A stretch of DNA of 18,344 nucleotides from an uncultured Asticcacaulis sp. (GCA_946482045.1 CAMLPZ010000050.1:1-18344); one strand, 5' to 3'; positions 8,127 to 16,194 are shown, counted from the stretch's first letter. Notes: generated by a model from the letters alone, not told the origin. Program-made: numbers and translations.

Positions 8127-8317
8127 AGTTATAAAATGGGCCGATCGCGGGAGCCCATGCCGAGGGAAAGCTTCACCTTTACACGCCTGTCGATGCTGAT
8201 CGGCCCCATAAACCCCTAAGCTGGGTGAAATGGTGGAGCCGCCGGGAATCGCACCCGGGTCCAGTTCGCTTATTACGTGGGCGTTTATCCCCATAGTCCG
8301 GTTGCCCGGACAGCACC

Positions 8318-8346
8318 AATATAGTGCGTCCCACGCCAGGTTGAAA
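8318..8346 (-). promoter_or_regulatory. Promoter of ssrA
   Basis: On the minus strand TTTCAA (8346-8341) and TATATT (8323-8318) are 17 bases apart. The expected start of transcription, near 8311, falls at the first hairpin of the acceptor piece, which supports both calls. The -10 element is a good match and the -35 a moderate one. Confidence 0.6.
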
Positions 8347-8486
8347 GCCCCAGAACGCAATAGCGATGTTATTGACGCAGTCTCGCTCTCCGCGGGGAAA
8401 TCATTTTGGTTTAATCGCTGTGGTTGACGGTGCGATTGCGAGAATACCACGACCAACACGCAATACCTGACAGATTTCTCAGTCAC

Positions 8487-9335
8487 TTAAACCGCATCAA
8501 GACCAATATCGAAGTTCGGCGCGGAGTGAGTCAGGGCGCCGACCGAAATGACGTCCACGCCGGTTTCGGCGATGGCGCGCACCGTATCGAGATTGATACC
8601 GCCCGAAGCCTCGAGGATGGTCTTGCCAGCGGCCAGCTTCACGGCTTCGGCGAACATATCGATCGTGAAGTTGTCGAGCAGCAGGACGTCCGGCTTATAG
8701 GGCAGGGCTTCTTTCAGTTGCGCGATCGAATCGACTTCAATTTCGATCTTCATGGTGTGGCCGACGCCGGCCTTGGCGCGTTCCATGGCCGTGCCGACGC
8801 CGCCGCAGATGGCGATGTGATTGTCCTTGATCAGGATGGCATCGTCCAGGCCATAGCGGTGGTTGGCGCCGCCGCCGCACTTGACGGCGTGCTTCTGCAG
8901 GGCGCGCAGGTTGGGCAGCGTCTTGCGCGTACAGGCGATCTTGGTGTTGAGGCCGTCTACGGTCGCGACGTACTTTGACGTTAGGGTGGCGATGCCGGAC
9001 AGGTGGCACAGCAGGTTGAGCGCGACCCGCTCTGCCGCCAGGATGGCGCGGGCATTGCCCTCGACCTTGGCCAGGACGTCGCCCGGCTTGACCGCACTGC
9101 CGTCGGGCAGTTGTGTCTCGAAGCGCACCTGCGGGTCCATCATGGTCAGTGCCAGACGGGCACAGTCGATGCCGGCGCTGATGCCGGCTTCGCGGGCGCG
9201 GAACTCGGCCTTGAAACGCGCCTTCGGTTGGATGACCGCCGAAGCGGTGACATCACCGGCTAATCCTAAGTCCTCACGCAGAGCGTCGCGGATGATGGGT
9301 TCGATCAGTAGGTCAGGCAGGCCGGTGATGTACAT
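8487..9335 (-). CDS. nadC: Nicotinate-nucleotide pyrophosphorylase (quinolinate phosphoribosyltransferase)
   Basis: Protein of 282 residues, the usual family length. It converts quinolinate and PRPP to nicotinate mononucleotide, CO2 and pyrophosphate, the third step of de novo NAD synthesis. Family motifs are EDLGLAGDVTA near the start, AERVALNLLCHLSGIATLT, ACTRKTLPNLRALQKHAV (Arg and Lys of the substrate site), GGGANHRYGLDDAILIKDNH, then EIEVDS, DVLLLDNF and EASGGI of the phosphate-binding C-terminal barrel. The ATG at 9335 follows AGAGGGGA at a good distance. It lies inside the end of nadB, giving a 31-bp overlap and suggesting coupled translation. The gene is the last of nadA-nadB-nadC and is followed by ssrA on the same strand. 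Confidence 0.97.
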   Translation of the reverse strand: MYITGLPDLLIEPIIRDALREDLGLAGDVTASAVIQPKARFKAEFRAREAGISAGIDCARLALTMMDPQVRFETQLPDGSAVKPGDVLAKVEGNARAILAAERVALNLLCHLSGIATLTSKYVATVDGLNTKIACTRKTLPNLRALQKHAVKCGGGANHRYGLDDAILIKDNHIAICGGVGTAMERAKAGVGHTMKIEIEVDSIAQLKEALPYKPDVLLLDNFTIDMFAEAVKLAAGKTILEASGGINLDTVRAIAETGVDVISVGALTHSAPNFDIGLDAV

Positions 9336-10876
9336 GCTATCGCATCCCCTCTTGTCGTCTTGTCGAGATCGGCCCAGCGCACGAATGTCCGTTCGCCTTC
9401 GGCCGCCGTTTGCGGATAATCGCTACGGTAATGAGAACCGCGACTCTCGTGACGATGCAAGGCGCAATCGGCGATCAGGCGCGCATTTACCAGCGCCAGC
9501 GCACCCTGATAGCGGGCTTCGAGCTCGCCAATCAGCCGTTGCAGGGTTTTCAGGCCGGTTTCGTTGCGCACCACGCCGGCATGCAGGCTCATGGCCTCGC
9601 GCAGTCGCTTGAGATCGACAGCGTCCAGTTGCGGCGGTGTTTCGGGCCGAAGGGCGGCCCTGACGTCCGGGGCGAACATGTCGACGCCGATATCGCGCAG
9701 GGCGAGGCCCACGCGTTCACCGAAGGCGGCGGCTTCGAGCAGGCTGTTGGACGCCAGCCGGTTGGCGCCGTGGACGCCCGTGGAGGCGCACTCGCCGGCG
9801 GCATAGAGGTGCTTCAGCGAGGTGCGGCCGTGAATGTCCGTCTGGACGCCGCCCATATGGTAGTGCGCGGCGGGCGCGACCGGCATGGGCTGGGTGCGCG
9901 GATCGACGCCGGCCTCCATGCAGGATGCAAAAACAGTCGGGAACTCTTCAGGGAAGTGCGCGCCTATCGCCTTGGTGGCGTCGAGAAAGGCGCCGCGGCC
10001 CGAAGATCGCGCCTTATGGACGGCGCGGGCGACCACATCGCGCGGGGCGAGCTCGCCATCGGGATGGTCTTCAAGTGCAAAGCGGATGCCTTTGGCGTCG
10101 ACCAGGATTGCGCCTTCGCCGCGCAGGGCCTCGGTAGCCAGAGGCGCGGGGTCCTTGCCGAAGTCGAGGCCGGTCGGGTGGAACTGGACGAATTCCGGAT
10201 CGGCGATGATGGCGCCGGCCAGTGCCGCCATGGCCATGCCTTCGCCGCGGAGGTTGGCCGGATTGGTGGTGACGGCGAACAGGCCGCCCAGGCCGCCGCT
10301 GGCCAGCACAACGGCCGGGGTGTAGACCTCAACTCGGCGGCCCTGATGTTCGACCAGAGCGCCGATAACCGTGTCGGCGTCCGACTTGATCAGGCCCAGC
10401 GCGAAGGCGTTTTCCCAGACATCGATGTGCGCAGAGGTGAGGGCGGCATTAACGACGGTTTCCAGGATCGCCTTGCCGGCCAGATCCCCGCCGACGCGCG
10501 CGACGCGCGCCAGCCCGTGGGCCGCCTCTCGGTTGAGGACAAAGCTGCCATCAGGCTTGTGGTCGAAAGGCGCGCCCATGTCGTTCAATCTGTGCACGAC
10601 GCCCGGTCCCATTTCGGTCAGCGTTTTCGCCGCGAGCGCATCGACAATACCTGCACCCGCCGCAACTGTGTCGGCCTCATGCGCTTCTGGCGAATCTTCC
10701 GGCGACAGCGCCGCGGCGATCCCGCCCTGCGCCCAGGCCGACGAACAGGCCTTGCCGAGTGCGACGGGCGCCAGGACCAACACGTGTTGGGGGGCGGCGT
10801 TCAGCGCGACCGACAGGCCGGCCAGGCCCGCGCCGATAACCAGCGGACCTTTGTGGATGTGGATGTCGTTGGCCAT
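9305..10876 (-). CDS. nadB: L-aspartate oxidase
   Basis: Flavoprotein of 523 residues that oxidises L-aspartate to iminoaspartate, the first step of de novo NAD synthesis. It starts with an FAD dinucleotide-binding motif (VIGAGLAGLSVAL, about residues 13-25), followed by SSAWAQGGIAAAL. Later come EFVQFHPTGLD, a RDVVARAV segment, HYHMGGVQTD, and GECASTGVHGANRLASNSLL, all typical of the succinate dehydrogenase/fumarate reductase flavoprotein family and of NadB in particular. The C-terminal helical region ends with the usual HRHESRGSHYRSDYP. The ATG at 10876 is preceded by GGAAGGAGG, a strong ribosome site. It precedes and overlaps nadC, and lies 104 bp after nadA with a palindromic repeat in the gap. 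Confidence 0.97.
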   Translation of the reverse strand: MANDIHIHKGPLVIGAGLAGLSVALNAAPQHVLVLAPVALGKACSSAWAQGGIAAALSPEDSPEAHEADTVAAGAGIVDALAAKTLTEMGPGVVHRLNDMGAPFDHKPDGSFVLNREAAHGLARVARVGGDLAGKAILETVVNAALTSAHIDVWENAFALGLIKSDADTVIGALVEHQGRRVEVYTPAVVLASGGLGGLFAVTTNPANLRGEGMAMAALAGAIIADPEFVQFHPTGLDFGKDPAPLATEALRGEGAILVDAKGIRFALEDHPDGELAPRDVVARAVHKARSSGRGAFLDATKAIGAHFPEEFPTVFASCMEAGVDPRTQPMPVAPAAHYHMGGVQTDIHGRTSLKHLYAAGECASTGVHGANRLASNSLLEAAAFGERVGLALRDIGVDMFAPDVRAALRPETPPQLDAVDLKRLREAMSLHAGVVRNETGLKTLQRLIGELEARYQGALALVNARLIADCALHRHESRGSHYRSDYPQTAAEGERTFVRWADLDKTTRGDAIACTSPACLTY

Positions 10877-10895
10877 GATGGCCTCCTTCCAAACT

Positions 10896-10921
10896 CCCTC
10901 TCCCTGCTTGCGGGGAGAGGG
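10896..10921. repeat. REP-like palindrome between nadA and nadB
   Basis: CCCTCTCCC and GGGAGAGGG form a perfect 9-bp inverted repeat; one T-G and one G-C pair extend it to 11 bp around CTTG. The flank continues as TTAGGGTGAGGGGC. Repeats of this general type are scattered between genes in many proteobacteria. In the nadA-nadB message the hairpin would lie about 20 bases before nadB, where it could affect stability or read-through. Confidence 0.7.
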
Positions 10922-10980
10922 TTAGGGTGAGGGGCTAACGGAAGTCGATACGCACTCCGGCCCTCGGCAGGTATTTCGAA

Positions 10981-12069
10981 CTAGCTGATCATCTCGACAT
11001 CGACATGGTGCCTTGCCTTGACCATGTCGTAGCGGGCGGGCTTGTCGAGCGGCGGCATGTCGATCATGCGCTGCACGGCAAGCGCGGCGCGCGGGATAAT
11101 GGCAGGGTCGACTGTCACTTCGTACTGGTGCAGGCGCAGACTGTCATAGATGCCTTGCAGGGTGATGCGCTTCATGTGCGGGCACAGATTGCAGGGCCGC
11201 AGGAACTCGACGCCCGGCGCATCGGCGGTGACATTATCGGCCATCGAGCACTCGGTGATCAGCACCACCTGTTTGGCGTTCGACCTGGTGACATAGTCGG
11301 CCATGGCGGTCGTCGAACCTGTGAAGTCCGAGGCGGCAATGACCTCCGGCGGGCATTCCGGATGCGCCAGGACGATGGCGCCCGGATGGGCTGCGCGGAC
11401 ATCGGCGATATCCTTGGCATTAAAGCGCTCATGTACCTCGCAGGCGCCGGCCCAGGCTATGATCTTGATATCGGTCTGGCGCGCGACGTTCTTGGCCAGG
11501 AACTGATCGGGGATGAGAATGACGCGGTCGGTGCCCCATTCCTTCGCGGCCCATTCGACGACCTGAACGGCATTGGCCGAGGTACAGCAGATGTCGGTTT
11601 CGGCTTTCACGTCGGCGGTGGTGTTGACGTAGGTGACGACGGGCACACCCGGATAGCGTTGCTTGATCAGACGCACCTGCTCGCCTGTAATGCTGGTCGC
11701 AAGCGAACAACCGGCGCGCAGGTCGGGAATCAGAACGGTCTTTTCCGGCGCCAGGATCTTGGAGGTTTCGGCCATGAAGTGCACGCCGCCCTGGACGATG
11801 ATCTGCGCGTCCGACTTGGCGGCTTCGCGCGCAAGGCCCAGGCTGTCGCCGACATAGTCGCCGACGCCGTGGAAGATATCCGGCGTCATGTAATTGTGCG
11901 CCAGGATGACCGCGTTCATTTCCTTTTTGAGCCGGTTGATCTCGGCGATCAAAGGCGCTTGAAGCTGCCATTCGAGCGGCGACACCTTTGATTTCAGCTT
12001 TTCCCAGATGGGCGCTGTTTCAGCCTCGACCTGAGGCGTGAATTCAAAGGGGCGGGCGGTATCGGCCAT
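10981..12069 (-). CDS. nadA: Quinolinate synthase A, iron-sulfur enzyme
   Basis: Protein of 362 residues from the ATG at 12069, chosen because AGGAGA lies 6-7 bases upstream; the open frame runs 34 codons further but without family similarity and across the promoter. It condenses iminoaspartate with dihydroxyacetone phosphate to quinolinate. Landmarks are [45 protein letters not shown] (C121), [23 protein letters not shown], then [11 protein letters not shown] (C210), HPECP and [12 protein letters not shown] (C293, C296). C121, C210 and one cysteine of the last motif are the expected ligands of the [4Fe-4S] cluster. It is the first gene of the nad cluster and lies behind a promoter with two palindromes. 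Confidence 0.97.
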   Translation of the reverse strand: MADTARPFEFTPQVEAETAPIWEKLKSKVSPLEWQLQAPLIAEINRLKKEMNAVILAHNYMTPDIFHGVGDYVGDSLGLAREAAKSDAQIIVQGGVHFMAETSKILAPEKTVLIPDLRAGCSLATSITGEQVRLIKQRYPGVPVVTYVNTTADVKAETDICCTSANAVQVVEWAAKEWGTDRVILIPDQFLAKNVARQTDIKIIAWAGACEVHERFNAKDIADVRAAHPGAIVLAHPECPPEVIAASDFTGSTTAMADYVTRSNAKQVVLITECSMADNVTADAPGVEFLRPCNLCPHMKRITLQGIYDSLRLHQYEVTVDPAIIPRAALAVQRMIDMPPLDKPARYDMVKARHHVDVEMIS

Positions 12070-12088
12070 GCCGGTCTCCTGTAAACAC

Positions 12089-12109
12089 TTATGCTCAATT
12101 TCAGCATAA
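12089..12109. promoter_or_regulatory. Palindromic candidate operator 1 of the nadA promoter
   Basis: TTATGCT and AGCATAA form a perfect 7-bp inverted repeat with a 7-base centre, placed just downstream of the predicted nadA transcription start and 20 bp before the start codon. Such sites in front of nad genes are bound by NAD-status repressors (NrtR- or NadQ-type) in other bacteria; which regulator acts here is inference. Confidence 0.6.
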
Positions 12110-12115
12110 GGTGGG

Positions 12116-12135
12116 CATAACATAGTCCTGTTATG
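12116..12135. promoter_or_regulatory. Palindromic candidate operator 2 of the nadA promoter
   Basis: CATAACA and TGTTATG form a perfect 7-bp inverted repeat around TAGTCC, overlapping the predicted -10 element and spacer. Together with the neighbouring palindrome it gives GCATAA-like half sites, two of them spaced 11 bp start to start, about one helical turn. Confidence 0.5.
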
Positions 12136-12146
12136 ACCTGATGCAA
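12119..12146 (-). promoter_or_regulatory. Predicted nadA promoter
   Basis: On the minus strand TTGCAT (12146-12141) and TATGTT (12124-12119) are 16 bases apart, about 50 bp upstream of the nadA start. The two palindromes overlap or abut it, which is the layout of a repressed promoter. Confidence 0.5.
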
Positions 12147-12268
12147 GAGGCAATGTGTTTCCAGGGTTCACGAATTATGACAGTTTGATCCACGAAATTT
12201 CCTTGCGCCGGCTATTGAATCCTTATGTGGGCGGGGCATATCTGATGCATTCAAGCCAGATGTTGCCG

Positions 12269-12310
12269 CGATACTTAGCCAAAAACCGCTGCACACTTTT
12301 TGGCGTATCG
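12269..12310. promoter_or_regulatory. Inverted repeat in front of dps
   Basis: GCCAAAAA (12278-12285) and TTTTTGGC (12297-12304) are a perfect 8-bp inverted repeat around 11 bases. Outside it CGATAC (12269-12274) and GTATCG (12305-12310) add six more pairs with a three-base bulge on one side. It ends 22 bp before the dps start. It may be an operator or a leader hairpin close to the ribosome site. Confidence 0.55.
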
Positions 12311-12332
12311 CTCGTGAGAGGAGCCCTGAACC

Positions 12333-12803
12333 ATGCCTGACTCAGCCAAAAAGGCCGTCGATACCGACAAGACTGTCGCCCACGAACTGTCCAAGGTCCT
12401 GGCCGACAGCTTCACCATCTATCAAAAGACGCACGGCTATCATTGGAACGTGCGAGGGCCGAACTTCCGCGGCCTGCACCTGCTGCTGGAAGAGCAATAC
12501 ACCGAGATCTGGACGGCCATCGACGAGATCGCCGAACGTATCCGCGCGCTCGATCAGTTCGCGCCCATGGGCCACAATTCACTCGGCAACCTGACCTCGA
12601 TCAAGGATGGCGATCCGACGCAAAATTCCGAAGGCATGCTTAAGGACCTGATCGCCGGCCATGAGACGACAATCGCCACGCTGAAGGCGGCCGCCGAAGC
12701 CGCCGAAGATGCCGGTGACCTGTCGACCGCCGACCTGGCGACCCAGCGCATCACGGCGCACGAAAAGCACCGCTGGATGCTGAAATCGACGCTGGAAGGC
12801 TGA
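12333..12803 (+). CDS. dps: Dps-family ferritin-like DNA-binding protein
   Basis: Protein of 156 residues. H37, H49, D64 and E68 have exactly the spacing of the ferroxidase ligands of E. coli Dps (H51, H63, D78, E82), within the family signature HGYHWNVRGPNFRGLHLLLEEQ and IDEIAERI. Dps forms a hollow dodecamer that oxidises Fe2+ with H2O2 and stores the iron, protecting DNA; some members also bind DNA. The N-terminal tail has three lysines in its first 13 residues, modest for DNA binding. GAGAGGAG precedes the ATG at about ten bases. It is a single gene, divergent from nadA, and ends at a strong hairpin. Confidence 0.95.
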   Translation: MPDSAKKAVDTDKTVAHELSKVLADSFTIYQKTHGYHWNVRGPNFRGLHLLLEEQYTEIWTAIDEIAERIRALDQFAPMGHNSLGNLTSIKDGDPTQNSEGMLKDLIAGHETTIATLKAAAEAAEDAGDLSTADLATQRITAHEKHRWMLKSTLEG

Positions 12804-12819
12804 TCCGTATTGAATGTAC

Positions 12820-12857
12820 GAAAATGGGCGCCTGGATCCGTGCGGGCGCCCATTTTC
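12820..12857. terminator. Intrinsic terminator-like hairpin after dps
   Basis: GAAAATGGGCGCC and GGCGCCCATTTTC form a perfect 13-bp stem with a 12-base loop, 16 bp after the dps stop. The T-tract is part of the stem end, and the mirror A-tract would let it work in both directions. It separates dps from arfB. Confidence 0.75.
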
Positions 12858-12915
12858 ATGCCTGGCCGCGCACCGCAAACCTTGATCCCGGCGTGTTTTT
12901 CCCGGAAAAGGCCAG

Positions 12916-13347
12916 ATGGTTTTCATTACGCCGAAGATTTCCGTTCCCGATGAAGAGCTGCATGAGAGTTTCGTGCGGTCGTCAGGCGCCGGCGGCCAGA
13001 ATGTCAACAAGGTCGCAACGGCGGTCGAATTGCGCTTTTCGATCGCCAACAACTGGACCATTCCCTACGACGTCAAACAGCGCCTGACCAAGCTCGGCGG
13101 GCGGCGCGTGACTCAGGACGGCGAACTGGTGCTCTTCGTCCAGACCCACCGCACTCAGGATATGAACCGCAAGGCGGCGCTGGAACGCTTCGTCGAACTG
13201 GTGCGCAAGGCGGCCGAACCGCCCCCGCCCCCGCGCATCAAGACCAAGCCGACGCAAGGGGCGGTGCGCCGCCGCCTGCTGGGCAAGGCGATCCGCTCGA
13301 CCGTTAAGGCCAATCGTGGCAAGGTCGGAGAGGATGATGAAAATTAG
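12916..13347 (+). CDS. arfB: ArfB (YaeJ-type) peptidyl-tRNA hydrolase for ribosome rescue
   Basis: Protein of 143 residues with the class I release-factor catalytic motif GGQ at 26-28 in the context SSGAGGQNVNKV, but no codon-recognition domains. The second half (about 100-138) is a Pro-rich hinge followed by a basic tail (RIKTKP, RRRLLGKAIRSTVKANRGK). This is the ArfB layout, in which the tail enters the empty mRNA channel and GGQ hydrolyses the peptidyl-tRNA of a stalled ribosome. In Caulobacter crescentus a homologue provides rescue when tmRNA is lacking. GGAAAAGG precedes the ATG at 12916. It is separated from dps by a terminator, so it should have its own promoter. Its stop is only 3 bp from that of the convergent WecA-like gene. 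Confidence 0.95.
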   Translation: MVFITPKISVPDEELHESFVRSSGAGGQNVNKVATAVELRFSIANNWTIPYDVKQRLTKLGGRRVTQDGELVLFVQTHRTQDMNRKAALERFVELVRKAAEPPPPPRIKTKPTQGAVRRRLLGKAIRSTVKANRGKVGEDDEN

Positions 13348-13350
13348 GCG

Positions 13351-14499
13351 TTAACCGAAGACCGGCCGGTCGAAGAGCCTGCGGCGAAGGGCAAACCAGC
13401 CGAAACTATAGATGGCAACGACCAGTGCAAGTGCTGGGAAGCGGACGTCGACACCGGTTTGAACACCGAAGAAGCGTGCGATCAGGCCGACCATCGACGA
13501 CGCCAGGCACAGGCCCCAGACACGCAGCGCCAGGTTCAGGTGGCTGGGATCGCGGCGTTGCAGCCAGAGCTGATAGAGGTGTTCCTTGTGGGCCTGCAAA
13601 AGGTTCCGGCGCATGCGGGCGCGCAGGGCCAGGGTCAGGACAACGTCGACCAGCAGGGGCGCCAGCAGGAAACCACCGAACCAAACCGATCCGACATTAT
13701 AGGCCTTGAGTTGCAAGCAGGCGCCGCCGATCAGTGCGCCGGCGAAGAAGGCGCCGGCGTCTCCCTGGAAGGCCTTGGCCTTGCTTGGGTGTCGCGGCGG
13801 CAGGTTGAGCGGCAGGAAGCCCATGTGCGCGCCGGCGGCGCAGATGCAGATCAGGGCAGGTATGCCGACAAAGGCGCCGGCGGCGCTCGACGGCGCCATC
13901 AGGACCGCCAGCAGGGCAATGACCAGAAGCGCAATGGTCTGCGATCCCAGCGCCAGGCCGTTCGAGCCGTCCATGAAGTTGATGGCGTTGATGCACAGGA
14001 TTAGCCAGACGGCGCTGCCCAGGACGCCGATCGGCCACCAGAGATCGACGACACTGCCGAAGCCGAAGCCCAGGGTATCGACGCGGTACATGTAACCGAA
14101 GGCACCGCACAGGGCGATCTGGATCCCCAAGCGCAGCTTGGCCGGCAGGCCCAGAATGTCATCGGATGCACCCGTCAGGCCCATGAGAACCGCAAAGCCG
14201 AACAGGGCCAGTCCATCCTTGCCGCTGCCGGGAATATGGCCGGGAGACAGCCACAGGATCAGCCCCGTCGCAAGCGCCGTCGCTGCCATGACGGCCAGGC
14301 CGCCGCTGGTCGGTGTGGGTTGACAATGCATGCCGCGCTGTCGCGGCTGGTCGACCGGACCGCCGCCGGTCACGAGCACGCTGAGGAGCATGGCGGCGAC
14401 GGCCGCACCAATGAGGCCCGCAAGCAGCAGACCCGGTGGAATCAACCAAATGTCAGGAATGAGGTTGGTCACTGGAAGTACACGGTGGGCTGAAACCAC
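13351..14499 (-). CDS. WecA/MraY-family polyprenyl-phosphate sugar-1-phosphate transferase
   Basis: Polytopic membrane enzyme of about 382 residues with some ten hydrophobic segments. Family motifs are PTSGGLAV, GASDDILGLPAKLRLGIQ (the Mg2+ Asp pair), NAINFMDGSNGLA, GDAGAFFAGALIGG and HKEHLYQLWLQRRDPSH. It should move a sugar-1-phosphate from a UDP-sugar onto undecaprenyl phosphate. The motif forms look more like WecA/TagO-type GlcNAc or related transferases (O-antigen or other envelope glycan) than MraY, and no mur genes are near. The start is uncertain: GTG at 14499 is chosen because GGGGAGGG lies 6 bases upstream; GTG at 14472 is an alternative. The chosen ribosome site lies inside the inverted-repeat element. 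Confidence 0.85.
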   Translation of the reverse strand: MVSAHRVLPVTNLIPDIWLIPPGLLLAGLIGAAVAAMLLSVLVTGGGPVDQPRQRGMHCQPTPTSGGLAVMAATALATGLILWLSPGHIPGSGKDGLALFGFAVLMGLTGASDDILGLPAKLRLGIQIALCGAFGYMYRVDTLGFGFGSVVDLWWPIGVLGSAVWLILCINAINFMDGSNGLALGSQTIALLVIALLAVLMAPSSAAGAFVGIPALICICAAGAHMGFLPLNLPPRHPSKAKAFQGDAGAFFAGALIGGACLQLKAYNVGSVWFGGFLLAPLLVDVVLTLALRARMRRNLLQAHKEHLYQLWLQRRDPSHLNLALRVWGLCLASSMVGLIARFFGVQTGVDVRFPALALVVAIYSFGWFALRRRLFDRPVFG

Positions 14500-14500
14500 A

Positions 14501-14753
14501 TTCGCCCTCCCCACCTGTGGGGTGAGCGCCGTGAAAGTATAGCTTTCACCAGCGAAGGGATCATTGGCGGGGCCATTGGTGGGCGGGGCTTCTTGCTAGC
14601 GAGGTGGAGAAACTCGAACTCAGAAAATACCCTGTCATGCAAGATGCCCGTGGCACCAAGAATGGCCCCGCCCACCGCAGCAAGCTGCGGTCCCGCTGGG
14701 GCGCGAAAGCTGTACTTTCGCCGCCCCTGCCCCACATAAATGGGGAGGGCGAA
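14501..14753. repeat. 253-bp inverted-repeat element with hairpin sub-structure
   Basis: This fills the 325-bp gene-free stretch between the aminotransferase and WecA-like genes. Two imperfect arms, 14501-14595 and 14657-14753, face each other around a 61-bp centre. The ends are a perfect 13-bp inverted repeat, TTCGCCCTCCCCA and TGGGGAGGGCGAA. Each arm contains a CCCCA...TGGGG hairpin (14509-14522 and 14730-14745) and a 7-bp hairpin: GTGAAAG/CTTTCAC at 14531-14549, and GCGAAAG/CTTTCGC at 14703-14721. Arm 2 has a further CCGCAG-CAAG-CTGCGG hairpin (14675-14690). The inner arm ends match as GGTGGGCGGGG...TTCTTG. There is no open frame for a transposase and no clear target duplication. It could be a pair of REP units or a MITE-like element. 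Confidence 0.75.
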
Positions 14754-14824
14754 GGGGATTATCGTCTTGGAAATGGAGAGCCGTGCCACGGACGTGACGC
14801 TTGAACCAGAAGGCGGCGTGTTTT

Positions 14825-16141
<1,317 letters not shown>

Positions 16142-16194
16142 CTAAGGGCCGGGAGTTATCCCAAGTGTAGCCTCCCTGCCATAGAGGGTGTGCG

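Larger units (their letters stand above)
8000..8313 (-). ncRNA. ssrA: Transfer-messenger RNA, circularly permuted two-piece form
   Basis: The tRNA-like domain is split and permuted, as in other alphaproteobacteria. The acceptor piece comes first (about 8313 to 8231). It begins near a GTCCGG-GCAA-CCGGAC hairpin (8296-8311) and ends with a T-arm (CCGGG, 7-base loop, CCCGG) and CGGCTCCACCA. A spacer of 23 bases (8208-8230) is presumably removed. The coding piece then starts at 8207 with GGGGCCGATCAGCATCGACA and runs to about 8000. GGGGCCG pairs with CGGCTCC over 7 bp, with G-U at the third pair, the identity element for alanyl-tRNA synthetase. GGCGT (8183-8187) can pair with ACGCC (8280-8284) to join the two pieces. 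tmRNA with SmpB frees stalled ribosomes and adds a degradation tag. The exact mature ends, especially near 8000, are estimates. Confidence 0.93.

Noticed and set aside
8231..8262. T-arm and CCA end that look like an ordinary tRNA gene
   Set aside because: No anticodon arm or D-arm precedes it; the pairing partner of the acceptor stem lies downstream at 8201-8207, which fits a permuted tmRNA.
8085..8486. 133-codon minus-strand frame ending in ANDNFASEQALAA
   Set aside because: It runs through the tmRNA acceptor piece and spacer. Only the last 13 codons are translated, as the tmRNA tag.
9410..10930. 506-codon open frame on the plus strand opposite nadB
   Set aside because: It is an antisense shadow of a high-GC gene; its translation has no recognisable motif, whereas nadB on the other strand is unmistakable.
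11005..11991. 328-codon plus-strand frame opposite nadA, and a similar 270-codon one at 2399-3211 opposite the DUF72 gene
   Set aside because: Both mirror well-identified genes, have compositions typical of antisense frames and lack their own supported start sites.
12070..12171. 34-codon N-terminal extension of nadA
   Set aside because: It crosses the predicted promoter and both palindromes, and the ATG at 12069 has a strong ribosome site.
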